The notes below the pieces were generated by a model. It did not search any database, was not told the origin of the DNA, and worked only from the letters and a program-made list of their open reading frames with translations. From Actinomycetota bacterium (lineage in GTDB: Bacteria; Actinomycetota; Actinomycetes; Streptosporangiales; Streptosporangiaceae), in the NCBI GenBank assembly GCA_027314595.1, contig DAHVAN010000339.1, positions 1 to 38,253 on the forward strand: 38,253 nt of DNA, written 5' to 3'. Positions 29,752 to 37,765 of the stretch are shown piece after piece. The position numbers and the translations under genes were made by a program. Numbering within the stretch: the stretch's first letter is position 1; each line of letters opens with the position of its first letter.

Positions 29752-31586
29752 CGCTGCTGCCACGCGTACCCCCGCGGTGTGACCATCCGCCCGGCCACTA
29801 CCCGGGTGGTGCTCGCGCCGACGATGACGAGGCTGAGCATGTCCACGGCCCGCGGGTCGAATCCGGCCATGGTGGTGAGCATCACGCCCTGTCCGGGCCT
29901 CGAGGCGTTCCGCACGATCGCCGCCGGGGTCTGCGCCGGGCGGTGCGCGGCAAGCACCGCGAGCGCGGCACCGAGCTGCCAGGGCCTCCCCTCGCTGCGC
30001 GGGTTGTAGAAGACGGTCACGTAGTCGGCCTCCGCCGCCGCGCGCACCCGGCGCTCGATCACTGCCCAGGGCGTATGCAGGTCAGACAGGGAGATGACCG
30101 CGTGATCGTGCCCGAGCGGCGCGCCGAGCAGCGCCGCCGCCGCGAGGCTCGCCGTGATGCCGGGCACGACCACGACCTCGATGTCGCCGTCCCCGCCTGC
30201 CGGGTCCGCGCCGCCTGCCGCCGCGCCGCCTGCCGCCGTGTCGCTCCCGATGTGCAGCAGCGCGGGACTGGCCATCGCGTACACCCCGGCATCACCCGAG
30301 CAGACCAGGGCCACCGCGTGGCCCAGCCAGGCCTGCGCCACCGCGGCCGCGGCCCGCTCCTGCTCCGCGCCGAGACCGCTCTCCAGCACGTGAGTACCGG
30401 GCCTGAGCAGGTCGCGGACCTGGTCGACGTACTGGCTGAGTCCGACCACGACAGAAGCCCGGCGCAGCTCGGCCACCGCGCGGGGCGGGAGCAGGTCCCT
30501 GGCGCCCGGGCCGAGTCCGATCACGGCGAGCCGTCCCCGGGGGCGTATCCGGCCGACCGCGACGGTCGCCATGGCCGACTTCCGCTTCTGCACCGCCAGG
30601 ACATCGGCGCTCGCCAGCGCGGCCGCCTCGGCCACGCTCGGGGTGCCGACGGCGGCCAGCGCCGCCTCGCCCGGGTTCGGCACCGGGACCGCCGCCAGCC
30701 TGGCAGCGGGATAAGTGATCAGCGCCCAGCCGCGCTGCGCGGCCGCCGCCACCAGGCCGGGTTCGGCAGCCTTGGCGTCCACTGTCGCGAGCGCGGTGAC
30801 CGAGGCCGCGCTGAGCCCCGCCCGGCCGAGCGTCTCGTCGATCAGGCCGAGCACCTCGGCGGCGCCGGCATTCTTGCTGGCGCCGACCCCGATGACCAGG
30901 GACGGCGGCCGGAGCACCACCGTCCGCCCGTCCGCGGCCGTGATCCGGTCGGTGACCAGGATCCGGTACCCGCCCGGGTCGGCAGCGACCACTCCATCGG
31001 CGCTACCGGCGGCCGTCTCTGCCCCGCTTCTTCCAGGTCCGTCTGCCCCGGCGGCATCGCCCCTGGCGCTGTCTCCTGCGACGCGTCGCAGGACGGGTGT
31101 GACGGGCAGCGGGGGCAGCGGCCACGTCTCGTCGCTGTCCAGGGTGACCTGGGCGCCGTCGAGAAGCGCGCGGGTCACCGCCGCGATGGCGCCCTCCACG
31201 GGCCAGCCAAGATCGTCAAGGCCGGGCAGCCCGGCCGCGTCGGACGCGGTGGTGATCACGGCTTCGGCGCCGAGCACCTGCGCGATCCGGGAGCCGAGCG
31301 TGTTGCCGCCGCCGGCGTGCCCGCCGATCAGCGGCACCGCGAAGCGGGCGGCCTCGTCCACGCAGACCACGGCGGGATCGGCGTGCTTGCTCCCGAGCAG
31401 CGGTGCGATGAGCCTGATGACCGCGCCCGCGGCCAGGAAGCAGACGATCCCGTCGCATTCGGTCCAGGCCCGGGGCAGGGACCGCGCCGCCGGGCCGTCA
31501 TAGGAGCGGGTCTCGCCGGGCCAGCCGGCCGCCAGCCGCGCCGCGGCCACCCGGCCCGCGGCGGTGACCGCGATGAGGCCGATCAT
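29748..31586 (-). CDS. cobJ: CbiG-CobJ fusion: cobalt-precorrin-5A hydrolase and precorrin-3B C17-methyltransferase
   Basis: A 612-residue bifunctional enzyme. Residues about 1-330 are CbiG, which opens the delta-lactone of cobalt-precorrin-5A: MIGLIAVTAAGRVAAARLA, IVCFLAAGAVIRLIAPLLG, DEAARFAVPLIGGHAGG, GVGASKNAGAAEVL and a C-terminal domain. Residues about 345-612 are CobJ/CbiH, the SAM-dependent ring-contraction methyltransferase: VIGLGPGARDLLPPRAVAEL, SGDAGVYAMA, VVVPGITASLAAAALLGAPL and FYNPRSEGRPWQL. A Gly/Ala-rich linker lies between the CbiG halves, and another GGAAA repeat lies near 30208-30237. It overlaps cobL by ATGA and the ferredoxin by GTGA. The open frame upstream to 32408 is only a shadow of cobL. 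Confidence 0.93.
   Translation of the reverse strand: MIGLIAVTAAGRVAAARLAAGWPGETRSYDGPAARSLPRAWTECDGIVCFLAAGAVIRLIAPLLGSKHADPAVVCVDEAARFAVPLIGGHAGGGNTLGSRIAQVLGAEAVITTASDAAGLPGLDDLGWPVEGAIAAVTRALLDGAQVTLDSDETWPLPPLPVTPVLRRVAGDSARGDAAGADGPGRSGAETAAGSADGVVAADPGGYRILVTDRITAADGRTVVLRPPSLVIGVGASKNAGAAEVLGLIDETLGRAGLSAASVTALATVDAKAAEPGLVAAAAQRGWALITYPAARLAAVPVPNPGEAALAAVGTPSVAEAAALASADVLAVQKRKSAMATVAVGRIRPRGRLAVIGLGPGARDLLPPRAVAELRRASVVVGLSQYVDQVRDLLRPGTHVLESGLGAEQERAAAAVAQAWLGHAVALVCSGDAGVYAMASPALLHIGSDTAAGGAAAGGADPAGGDGDIEVVVVPGITASLAAAALLGAPLGHDHAVISLSDLHTPWAVIERRVRAAAEADYVTVFYNPRSEGRPWQLGAALAVLAAHRPAQTPAAIVRNASRPGQGVMLTTMAGFDPRAVDMLSLVIVGASTTRVVAGRMVTPRGYAWQQR
30208..30237. repeat. 15-bp tandem repeat within cobJ
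   Basis: GCGCCGCCTGCCGCC occurs twice in tandem and encodes GGAAAGGAA-type linker residues in a loop of the CobJ domain. It is the third exact 15-bp duplication in the operon. Confidence 0.75.
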
Positions 31587-32944
31587 CGTGCGTCCCCTGC
31601 CCGGGGGGACGGCGCTCCGGCGGGCCGGCTCGCGAGGCCGGCCCAGTCGATGGCCGCCGTCTGGCCGGTGCCGGTCACTGGGCCGGCCGAGTCCGCGACG
31701 GTGCACGGAGCCGACCCGACGCCGGCTGGCCGCCGGGTCGCCCACAGGACGAAGACCGGGTTGATGGCGTCGAGCCGGTGCACGCCGCCGGGGAGCGGGC
31801 GCAGCCTTGAGGCTTGCAGCAGGGTGCCGGCCACCGTGTAACCGGCGGCGCCGAGGACGTCGCAGGCCGGGGCGACGCGGTCGACCGCGGCGAGCGCCGC
31901 GACGATGGTGGCCGGCCGCCTGGCGGCCACGGCCTCGACGACGCTCACTCCCCCGCCGCCGATGAAGGCCGCGTCCGGGTCCGGGAGTCCGGCGAGCGCC
32001 ACGGGCGCCTCGCCTTCGACGACGCGGACGTCCACGCCGTGCCTGCGGGCGTTGTCCCTGACCAGCCCTGCCCGGTGCGGGCCGCGCTCGATGGCGATGA
32101 CCGCCGCGCCGAGGCGGCCGCATTCGACGCCGACCGAGCCGGTGCCCGCGCCGACGTCCCAGATCAGCCGGCCGGGTCCCGGTGCCAGCCGGGCCAGCGC
32201 CACGGCACGTGCCTCCGCCTTGGTGATGACGGCGTTCTCCTGGCAGAACTCGTCCTCGGGAAGCGCCCAGCCGCCTCGCGCCCCGCCGGCCTGCCGGCTG
32301 TCCGGCGGCCAGCGCCAGCCAGGGCCAGCGGCGGGCGGATGCCCGCCAAGGACCAGGACGACGTTCGGGTCCTCCCACCGCCGGCCGGCGGCCTCCGCCG
32401 GGGTGCACGTGGTGACGCGCTCGCCGCCGGGCGCGCCGAGGTGCTCGGCGACGACCAGCCGCCGCCGCCAGCCCGCCAGCGCGGCGCCGAGTTCGGCCGG
32501 GCCGCAGCCGGGGCTGGTGAGCACCGCCACCTTGGGATGTGCCCGGCAGACGTTGAGGGCGTAGCGCGGATCGCGGCCGTGGGCGCTCACCACCTGAGCG
32601 TCGTCCCAGGACAGGCCGGCCCGGGCGAAGGCGAGAGCGACCGAGGACACGGCCGGACGGACGGCGCAGTCAAGACGCCGTTCGCGCAGCGAACGCAGGA
32701 TGCCGAAGAACCCCGGGTCGCCGGAGGCCAGGACGACGGCATCGCCGTCGTGGCCGGCCAGCGCCTTCATGGCCGGGGCCAGCGGGCCGAGCTCGACCAC
32801 GGCGGAGCCCGGCGGCGGAGGCGCGGCGGCGAGCTGCCGGCGACCGCCCACCACCAGCGTGGCAGCGGCCAGCGCGGCGCTGTCGGCGGGGGCGAGCGGC
32901 GAGCCGTCGAGCCCGATGACGGTGATCACGGCTCGGTCACCCAT
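31583..32944 (-). CDS. cobL: Precorrin-6B methyltransferase, CbiE-CbiT fusion (CobL)
   Basis: A 453-residue enzyme that methylates C-5 and C-15 and decarboxylates the C-12 acetate. The N-terminal half (about 1-210) is CbiE: VITVIGLDGSPL, VVGGRRQL, VVLASGDPGFFGI and VVSAHGRDPR. The C-terminal half (about 215-430) is CbiT, with DEFCQENAVITKAEARAVAL and SAM loop DVGAGTGSVGVE, then AFIGGGG. The ATG is at 32944 and overlaps cbiD by 19 nt; its stop overlaps cobJ as ATGA. The frame upstream to 33409 is a shadow of cbiD. This fused form is common in actinomycetes. Confidence 0.93.
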   Translation of the reverse strand: MGDRAVITVIGLDGSPLAPADSAALAAATLVVGGRRQLAAAPPPPGSAVVELGPLAPAMKALAGHDGDAVVLASGDPGFFGILRSLRERRLDCAVRPAVSSVALAFARAGLSWDDAQVVSAHGRDPRYALNVCRAHPKVAVLTSPGCGPAELGAALAGWRRRLVVAEHLGAPGGERVTTCTPAEAAGRRWEDPNVVLVLGGHPPAAGPGWRWPPDSRQAGGARGGWALPEDEFCQENAVITKAEARAVALARLAPGPGRLIWDVGAGTGSVGVECGRLGAAVIAIERGPHRAGLVRDNARRHGVDVRVVEGEAPVALAGLPDPDAAFIGGGGVSVVEAVAARRPATIVAALAAVDRVAPACDVLGAAGYTVAGTLLQASRLRPLPGGVHRLDAINPVFVLWATRRPAGVGSAPCTVADSAGPVTGTGQTAAIDWAGLASRPAGAPSPRAGDAR

Positions 32945-34161
32945 TCCGGGCGGGTGGCGGCCACCACGCAGGCGCCGGTGAAGTCGACCATGGCCACGTC
33001 GGCGGTCAGCCGCCCCCGGCCTGCCCGCAGCAGGACCGAGCGCACACGGCCGCAGAGCTCGTCGCCCGCCGCGCGCAGCAGGCCGGACCGCTCCCAGAGC
33101 TCGTAGGCGTGGCGGCCCGTGTTCGCGGCGGCCACCTGCGCGGCGAGCGTGCCGGGGCCGCCCGCGGCGGTGGTCACCTCGCCAAGCAGGCCGAGGTCCA
33201 CCCTGGAGCGGGTGTAGTGGGTCATCAGCACCCCGGCGGCGAGCTTGGCGAGCTTGCCGGCCATGCCGACGAAGATCACCCGGGTCAGCCCGGCGGCCAG
33301 GGCTTGCCGCAGCGCCGCGCCGGTGAAGTCGCCCACCGCCACGAAGCACACCCCGGGCAGATCCGGCAGCAGGGTCATCGCGCCGCGTTCCGTGCGGCCC
33401 CCGGTGCACAGCACCAGGGTCCGCTGGCCCTGCGCGGCCATGACCGAGACCGCCTGTTCCACGCTCGCCCGCCAGGACGCGGTGGAGAACGGGCGGACGA
33501 TGCCTGTCGTGCCGAGGATCGAGATGCCGCCGAGAATGCCCAGGCGCGCGTTCGTGGTCTTGCGGGCCATCCGCTCGCCGTCCGGCACGGAGATCACGAC
33601 CTGGACCCCGGTTGCGGACAGGTCGACAGCGCCCGCGACCGCTTCCCCCACGGCCTGCGCGATCATGGCGCGCGGGGTGGCGGTGATCGCAGGCTCGCCG
33701 ACCTCGATGCCCAGACCCGGCCTGGTGACGACCCCCACGCCGTCACCGCCCTCCAGGCCCACCCCGGGCGCCGCCCGCCACCGCACCCGCGCGGTCAGCC
33801 GGGCGCCGTGGGTGACGTCGGGATCATCGCCGGCGTCCTTGACGACCACGGCGGCCGCCTCCCCGGCGTCGTACACGCACGACTCGACGGGGAACCTGAC
33901 GCGGCGGCCGCCCGGCAGGGCGACCTCCACCGAGTCCTGGCCCGCCTGATGGCGCAGCGCGGTCGCCGCGGCCTTGGCCGCCGCGGACGCGCAGGTTCCC
34001 GTCGTCCAGCCGGTGCGCAGGGCGCGCGGCCTGACCTTGGCCGTGCGGGGCAGGTCCGGCTCGCGCAGCGGCGGCTCCCGCCGGGTCACGGCCGTGCCCT
34101 CCGCGTCGCCGCCTCGCGCCCGGCGGCCAGGCCGGTCAGCCACGGCGGCCACGGCGGCCAC
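32926..34161 (-). CDS. cbiD: Cobalt-precorrin-5B C1-methyltransferase (CbiD)
   Basis: A 411-residue SAM-dependent methyltransferase for C-1 in the oxygen-independent route. Its signature RTGWTTGTCASAAAKAA (about 49-65) is clear. VESCVYDAGEAAAVVVKDAG, GEPAITATPRAMIAQAV, LGILGGISILGTTGIVRPFS and FVGMAGKLAKLA follow as in the family. The chosen GTG at 34161 lies one base after the cobM stop; the first 25 residues are Arg-rich, and another GTG about 25 codons later with GAGGGC upstream is an alternative. CbiD is the anaerobic-type counterpart of CobF chemistry and supports the early-cobalt route. Confidence 0.92.
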   Translation of the reverse strand: MAAVAAVADRPGRRARGGDAEGTAVTRREPPLREPDLPRTAKVRPRALRTGWTTGTCASAAAKAAATALRHQAGQDSVEVALPGGRRVRFPVESCVYDAGEAAAVVVKDAGDDPDVTHGARLTARVRWRAAPGVGLEGGDGVGVVTRPGLGIEVGEPAITATPRAMIAQAVGEAVAGAVDLSATGVQVVISVPDGERMARKTTNARLGILGGISILGTTGIVRPFSTASWRASVEQAVSVMAAQGQRTLVLCTGGRTERGAMTLLPDLPGVCFVAVGDFTGAALRQALAAGLTRVIFVGMAGKLAKLAAGVLMTHYTRSRVDLGLLGEVTTAAGGPGTLAAQVAAANTGRHAYELWERSGLLRAAGDELCGRVRSVLLRAGRGRLTADVAMVDFTGACVVAATRPEWVTEP

Positions 34162-34162
34162 A

Positions 34163-34966
34163 TCATGAGCGTGCCTTCCTCAGGTCACGGCGGGCCGCCG
34201 GGTCCGCCTTGCGGAAGCCGTGGAAGTGGCCGGGGTGGTACAGGTGCGAGCGGCCGCCGCTCGCGCCGAGGGCGGGGCCGACGAGGAACAGCGTGTGCTT
34301 CCAGAGCTTGTGCGCCCTGACGGTCTCGGCGAGGGTGGCGACCGTGCACCCGACCACGAGTTCGTCTGGCCAGGTCGCCTGGTAGGCCACGATCGCCGGG
34401 GTGCCTGGCGGATAGCCGCCGGACAGCAGTTCGGCCTGGAGCTGGCCGGAACGGGCCGCGGACAGGAAGACCGCCATGGTGGCGCCGTGGGTGGCCAGCG
34501 CGCGGAGTCCTTCCCCGGCGGGCATCGGGGTCTTGCCGCCGCCGAGCCGGGTAAGGATCACCGACTGGGCGACCCCGGGCACGGTCAGCTCCCGCCCGGC
34601 GATGGCGGCCACCGCCGTGAAGGCGCTGACCCCGGGCACGGTCTCGTGCGCGAGGCCGAGGCCGTCGCACAGCTCTCGCTGCTCCTGGACGGCGCCCCAC
34701 AGCGCCGGGTCACCGGAGTGGACGCGCGCGACCACCAGGTCTTCCGCCAGTGCCCGCTGGTACAGCGGCCGGACGCCCTCCAGCGCGAGCGCGGCGGAGT
34801 CCACGATCTCCGCGTCCGGCCTGGCGTGCCCGAGCACGTCAGGGTGGACCAGGCTGGCCGCCCAGATCACCACGTCGGCGGCGGCGATGACCCGGGCGGC
34901 GCGCAGGGTCAGCAGGTCGGCGGCGCCGGGTCCCGCGCCCACGAACCACACCTTGGCGCGGGTCAT
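34163..34966 (-). CDS. cobM: Precorrin-4 C11-methyltransferase (CobM/CbiF)
   Basis: A 267-residue SAM-dependent tetrapyrrole methylase. The glycine-rich VGAGPGAADLLTLRAARVI is at the N-terminus, then VHSGDPALWGAVQEQ, VPGVSAFTAVAAIAGREL and YQATWPDELVVGCTVATL, the CobM/CbiF pattern. The C-terminus has a His-rich segment LYHPGHFHGF, which is typical. The ATG has GGGGAGG seven bases upstream and overlaps the cobI stop as ATGA. The open frame extends to 35833, but that is a shadow of cobI. Confidence 0.93.
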   Translation of the reverse strand: MTRAKVWFVGAGPGAADLLTLRAARVIAAADVVIWAASLVHPDVLGHARPDAEIVDSAALALEGVRPLYQRALAEDLVVARVHSGDPALWGAVQEQRELCDGLGLAHETVPGVSAFTAVAAIAGRELTVPGVAQSVILTRLGGGKTPMPAGEGLRALATHGATMAVFLSAARSGQLQAELLSGGYPPGTPAIVAYQATWPDELVVGCTVATLAETVRAHKLWKHTLFLVGPALGASGGRSHLYHPGHFHGFRKADPAARRDLRKARS

Positions 34967-35694
34967 ATCTTGCCTCCCCGCCTCGTGCGCTTGCCCGGCA
35001 CGACAAGCACGGACAGGTACGGCGCGGGGCCGGTCACCTCGGCGGCCGGGCGAATGTCCTCGCCGGGCAGCCCGAGGCAGGCGCCGTGCACCGCTTCCTC
35101 GATGCGGCCCGCCTCGCGCACCGCGGTCAGCACCTCGGGCAGGTGCCGTCCGCTCTTGTAGCCGACCACGGTGTCGTGACCGGCCAGCGCGGCGCGGAAG
35201 GCGTCCAGGCCGGCGGTGAGCGGGAGCAGCGTCAGCGTCTGCCTGCCCTCGCACAGCACGGTGCCGCTGCGGGCCGCCAGGTCCTGCATGGCGGTGATGC
35301 CCGGCACCGTGGTAACCGTCAGGCCCGGCACCAGGGCGCGCACGCTCGCGGCGAGGTAGGTGAACGTGGAGTACACGTTGGGGTCGCCGATGGTGGCGAA
35401 CGCGACCGTCCCGGCGCCGGCCGCGAAAGCGGCGGCGGCCTCCGCGGCGGCGGCGTCCCAGGCGGCCTCGCGGCGTCCCCGGCCGGCCCGCCCGTTCAGC
35501 GCGAAGACCACCCGCCTGACCCGGTCGTGCCTGACGTTGGCCCGGACCGTCGCCTCCGCGCGGCCCTGCTCCGCCAGGTCGAGAACGGGGACGAGGATCA
35601 GGTCGGCCTCGCGCAGCACCCGGACCGCCTTGACCGTGACCAGCTCCGGGTCTCCGGGCCCGACCCCCACGCCCGCCAGCGTCCTCCCGCTCAT
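34963..35694 (-). CDS. cobI: Precorrin-2 C20-methyltransferase (CobI/CbiL)
   Basis: A 243-residue SAM-dependent tetrapyrrole methylase. GVGVGPGDPELVTVKAVRVL opens the protein, IGDPNVYSTFTYLA (about 100-113) is the CobI/CbiL signature, and VTTVPGITAMQDLAARSG with GQTLTLLPLTAGL-like sequence follows. It adds the methyl at C-20 of precorrin-2 or its cobalt form. ATGA overlaps exist on both sides (cobB stop and cobM start). Whether it prefers metal-free or cobalt substrate cannot be read from the sequence. Confidence 0.93.
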   Translation of the reverse strand: MSGRTLAGVGVGPGDPELVTVKAVRVLREADLILVPVLDLAEQGRAEATVRANVRHDRVRRVVFALNGRAGRGRREAAWDAAAAEAAAAFAAGAGTVAFATIGDPNVYSTFTYLAASVRALVPGLTVTTVPGITAMQDLAARSGTVLCEGRQTLTLLPLTAGLDAFRAALAGHDTVVGYKSGRHLPEVLTAVREAGRIEEAVHGACLGLPGEDIRPAAEVTGPAPYLSVLVVPGKRTRRGGKI

Positions 35695-37157
35695 GCCGCG
35701 GCCTCCCCGACCACGCGGGCGGCGATGGCCGGCTGGCCCGCCCAGTGCAGGTGCAGGTAGGAGGCGTGCACGCCGGAGCGGATGAAGCCCTCGCTCCGGG
35801 CGCCCACCGTCCACGCGGGCAGCACGGAGCCATCCGGCGGCACGGGCCCGTGCGGCGACACGGCGGTGCGGTGGAACTCGTGGCCGCGCACCGCCAGCCC
35901 GGCCGGGGCGAGCGCCGAGTCGCCGGCCGCCACCGCGTCCCGGTAGCCGAGGGTGAGGCGGCCGGTCATCCGCGCGGTGAGCGGGAGCACCCCGCACATC
36001 GGGGCGCCGCCCAGTTCGCGGGCGAGGTAGAGCAGTCCGGCGCATTCCGCGAGCACCGGCGCGCCGGACGCGGCCAGCCTGGCCACCTCGGCGCGCATCC
36101 GCTCGTTGGCCGACAGGTCGGCGGCGTGCTCCTCGGGGAAGCCGCCGCCGATCACGAGCGCGGCGGCACCCGGCGGCAGCGACTCATCGCGCAGCGGGTC
36201 GACGGTGACCACGTCCGCGCCGGCGGCGGCGAGCAGTTCGGTCGTCTCGGCGTAGCCGAAGGTGAACGCCGCGCCGCCGGCCACCGCTATCATCGGCCGC
36301 GGATCGCGGCGCGGGCGCGGCGCCGGGCTCGGGGCAGGGAGCTGGCCGCGGGCGGGGGGGCGAGCGCGGGCGGCGGGGGGCTCTGCCGCGAGCGCGGCCA
36401 GTGGTTCCCACGCCGGGCCGCGGACCGGGCCGGCGGTGCGGGCCAGCGCGACCACCGCGGTCAGGTCGACGGACCGGGCGATCTGGGCGGCGAGGCGGCG
36501 GATCGCGGCGATCGCGGCGGGCCGGCGTTCGGCGGCGGGGATCAGGCCGAGGTGACGGGACGGCGCCGCGATCGCCTCGTCGCGGCGCAGCGCGCCGAGC
36601 ACCGGGATGCCGGTGCCCGCGAGCGCGGCGCGCAGGATCTCCTCGTGCCGGCCGCTGCCCACTCGGTTGAGCACCACGCCGCCGATCCGGACCGCCGGGT
36701 CGTAGGCGGCGAAGCCGGTGACGAGCGCGGCGACCGAGCGGCCCTGGGCCGCGGCGTCCACGACCAGCAGCACAGGGGCGCCGAGCAGGGCGGCGACGTG
36801 GGCGGTCGACCCCTCACCGGTCGTGCCCCGGCCGTCGAACAGGCCCATGACACCCTCGATCACGGCGATGTCCGCGCCCGCCGCCGCGGACGCCCCCAGG
36901 CCACCACGCACAGCGCAGGCACCGTGCAGCAGCAGCGGGACCATCAGGTCTTCGCCGCACAGCACCGGGTCCAGGTTGCGTCCGGGCCTGCCGGTGGCGA
37001 GCGCGTGGTAGCCCGGATCGATGTAATCCGGTCCCACCTTGTGCCCGGACACCGTCAGGCCACGCTCCCGCAGCGCCGCCATGAGGCCGGTCGCGATCGT
37101 GGTCTTGCCGTGCCCGGACGCGGGCGCGGCCACCACCAGGCGGGGCAGGCTCACCAT
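35691..37157 (-). CDS. cobB: Cobyrinic acid a,c-diamide synthase (CobB/CbiA)
   Basis: A 488-residue ATP- and glutamine-dependent amidotransferase. The N-terminal P-loop is ASGHGKTT (13-20), GPDYIDPGYH and VIEGVMGLFDG follow, and a Pro/Arg-rich linker (about 265-290) joins it to the class I-like glutaminase domain with ECAGLLYL (catalytic Cys) and RGHEFHRT. It amidates the a and c side chains of cobyrinate or hydrogenobyrinate. The ATG 37157 overlaps the cobO stop by 7 nt; GTG 37154 (GTGA overlap) is an alternative. The frame upstream to 37577 is a shadow. Confidence 0.93.
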   Translation of the reverse strand: MVSLPRLVVAAPASGHGKTTIATGLMAALRERGLTVSGHKVGPDYIDPGYHALATGRPGRNLDPVLCGEDLMVPLLLHGACAVRGGLGASAAAGADIAVIEGVMGLFDGRGTTGEGSTAHVAALLGAPVLLVVDAAAQGRSVAALVTGFAAYDPAVRIGGVVLNRVGSGRHEEILRAALAGTGIPVLGALRRDEAIAAPSRHLGLIPAAERRPAAIAAIRRLAAQIARSVDLTAVVALARTAGPVRGPAWEPLAALAAEPPAARARPPARGQLPAPSPAPRPRRDPRPMIAVAGGAAFTFGYAETTELLAAAGADVVTVDPLRDESLPPGAAALVIGGGFPEEHAADLSANERMRAEVARLAASGAPVLAECAGLLYLARELGGAPMCGVLPLTARMTGRLTLGYRDAVAAGDSALAPAGLAVRGHEFHRTAVSPHGPVPPDGSVLPAWTVGARSEGFIRSGVHASYLHLHWAGQPAIAARVVGEAAA

Positions 37158-37765
37158 TCGATGCCTCCCTGGCCCTTCTGGCCGACGTCCATCGGGTGCT
37201 TGACCTTGGTCATGCTGACCACCAGGTCGGCGGCGTCGACCAGCCGGGGGTCGGCGTTCCGGCCGGTGATGACCACGTGCTGGGCGCCGGGCCGGCCGGC
37301 CAGGGTGGCGACCACGTCGCCGGTGTCGACCCAGCCCCACTTCATCGGGTAGGTGAACTCGTCGAGCACGTAGAAGCGGTACGCCTGCGCGGCCAGGTCC
37401 CGCTTGACCTGCGCCCAGCCTTCCCTGGCATCGGCGGCGTGGCCGGCCTCGGTGCCGGTCTTGCGGATCCACGACCAGCCTTCGCCCATCTTGTGCCAGG
37501 TGACCGGGGCGCCCTCGCCGGTCTGGTCGTGCAGCCGGCCCAGGGCGCGCAGCGCCGACTCCTCGCCGGTCCTCCACTTGGCGCTCTTGACGAACTGGTA
37601 GACCACGATCGGCCAGCCCTGGTTCCAGGCCCGCAGCGTGAGCCCGAACGCGGCGGTGGACTTGCCCTTCATCTCGCCGGTGTGCACCACGAGCAGCGGC
37701 CGCTGGCGGCGCTGCCTGGTGGTGAGCCCGTCGTCGGGCACTGCGAGCGGTTTCCCCTGGGGCAT
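37151..37765 (-). CDS. cobO: Cob(I)yrinic acid a,c-diamide adenosyltransferase (CobO/BtuR type)
   Basis: A 204-residue corrinoid adenosyltransferase that forms the Co-C bond with ATP. The unusual P-loop HTGEMKGKSTAAFG (28-41) is diagnostic. WNQGWPIVVYQFVKSAKWRTG, YVLDEFTYPMKWGW and TGRNADPRLVDAADLVVSM follow, with a C-terminal KVKHPMDVGQKGQGGIEW. The length is normal. The ATG overlaps the stop of the vWA chelatase gene by one base (TGATG). Confidence 0.95.
   Translation of the reverse strand: MPQGKPLAVPDDGLTTRQRRQRPLLVVHTGEMKGKSTAAFGLTLRAWNQGWPIVVYQFVKSAKWRTGEESALRALGRLHDQTGEGAPVTWHKMGEGWSWIRKTGTEAGHAADAREGWAQVKRDLAAQAYRFYVLDEFTYPMKWGWVDTGDVVATLAGRPGAQHVVITGRNADPRLVDAADLVVSMTKVKHPMDVGQKGQGGIEW

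Noticed and set aside
29943-31841. Plus-strand frame of 632 codons over cbiG-cobJ
   Set aside because: Antisense shadow of a recognised enzyme; no motifs.
32945-33409. Upstream extension of the cobL frame
   Set aside because: The stretch is the shadow of cbiD; the ATG at 32944 gives a normal CbiE start.
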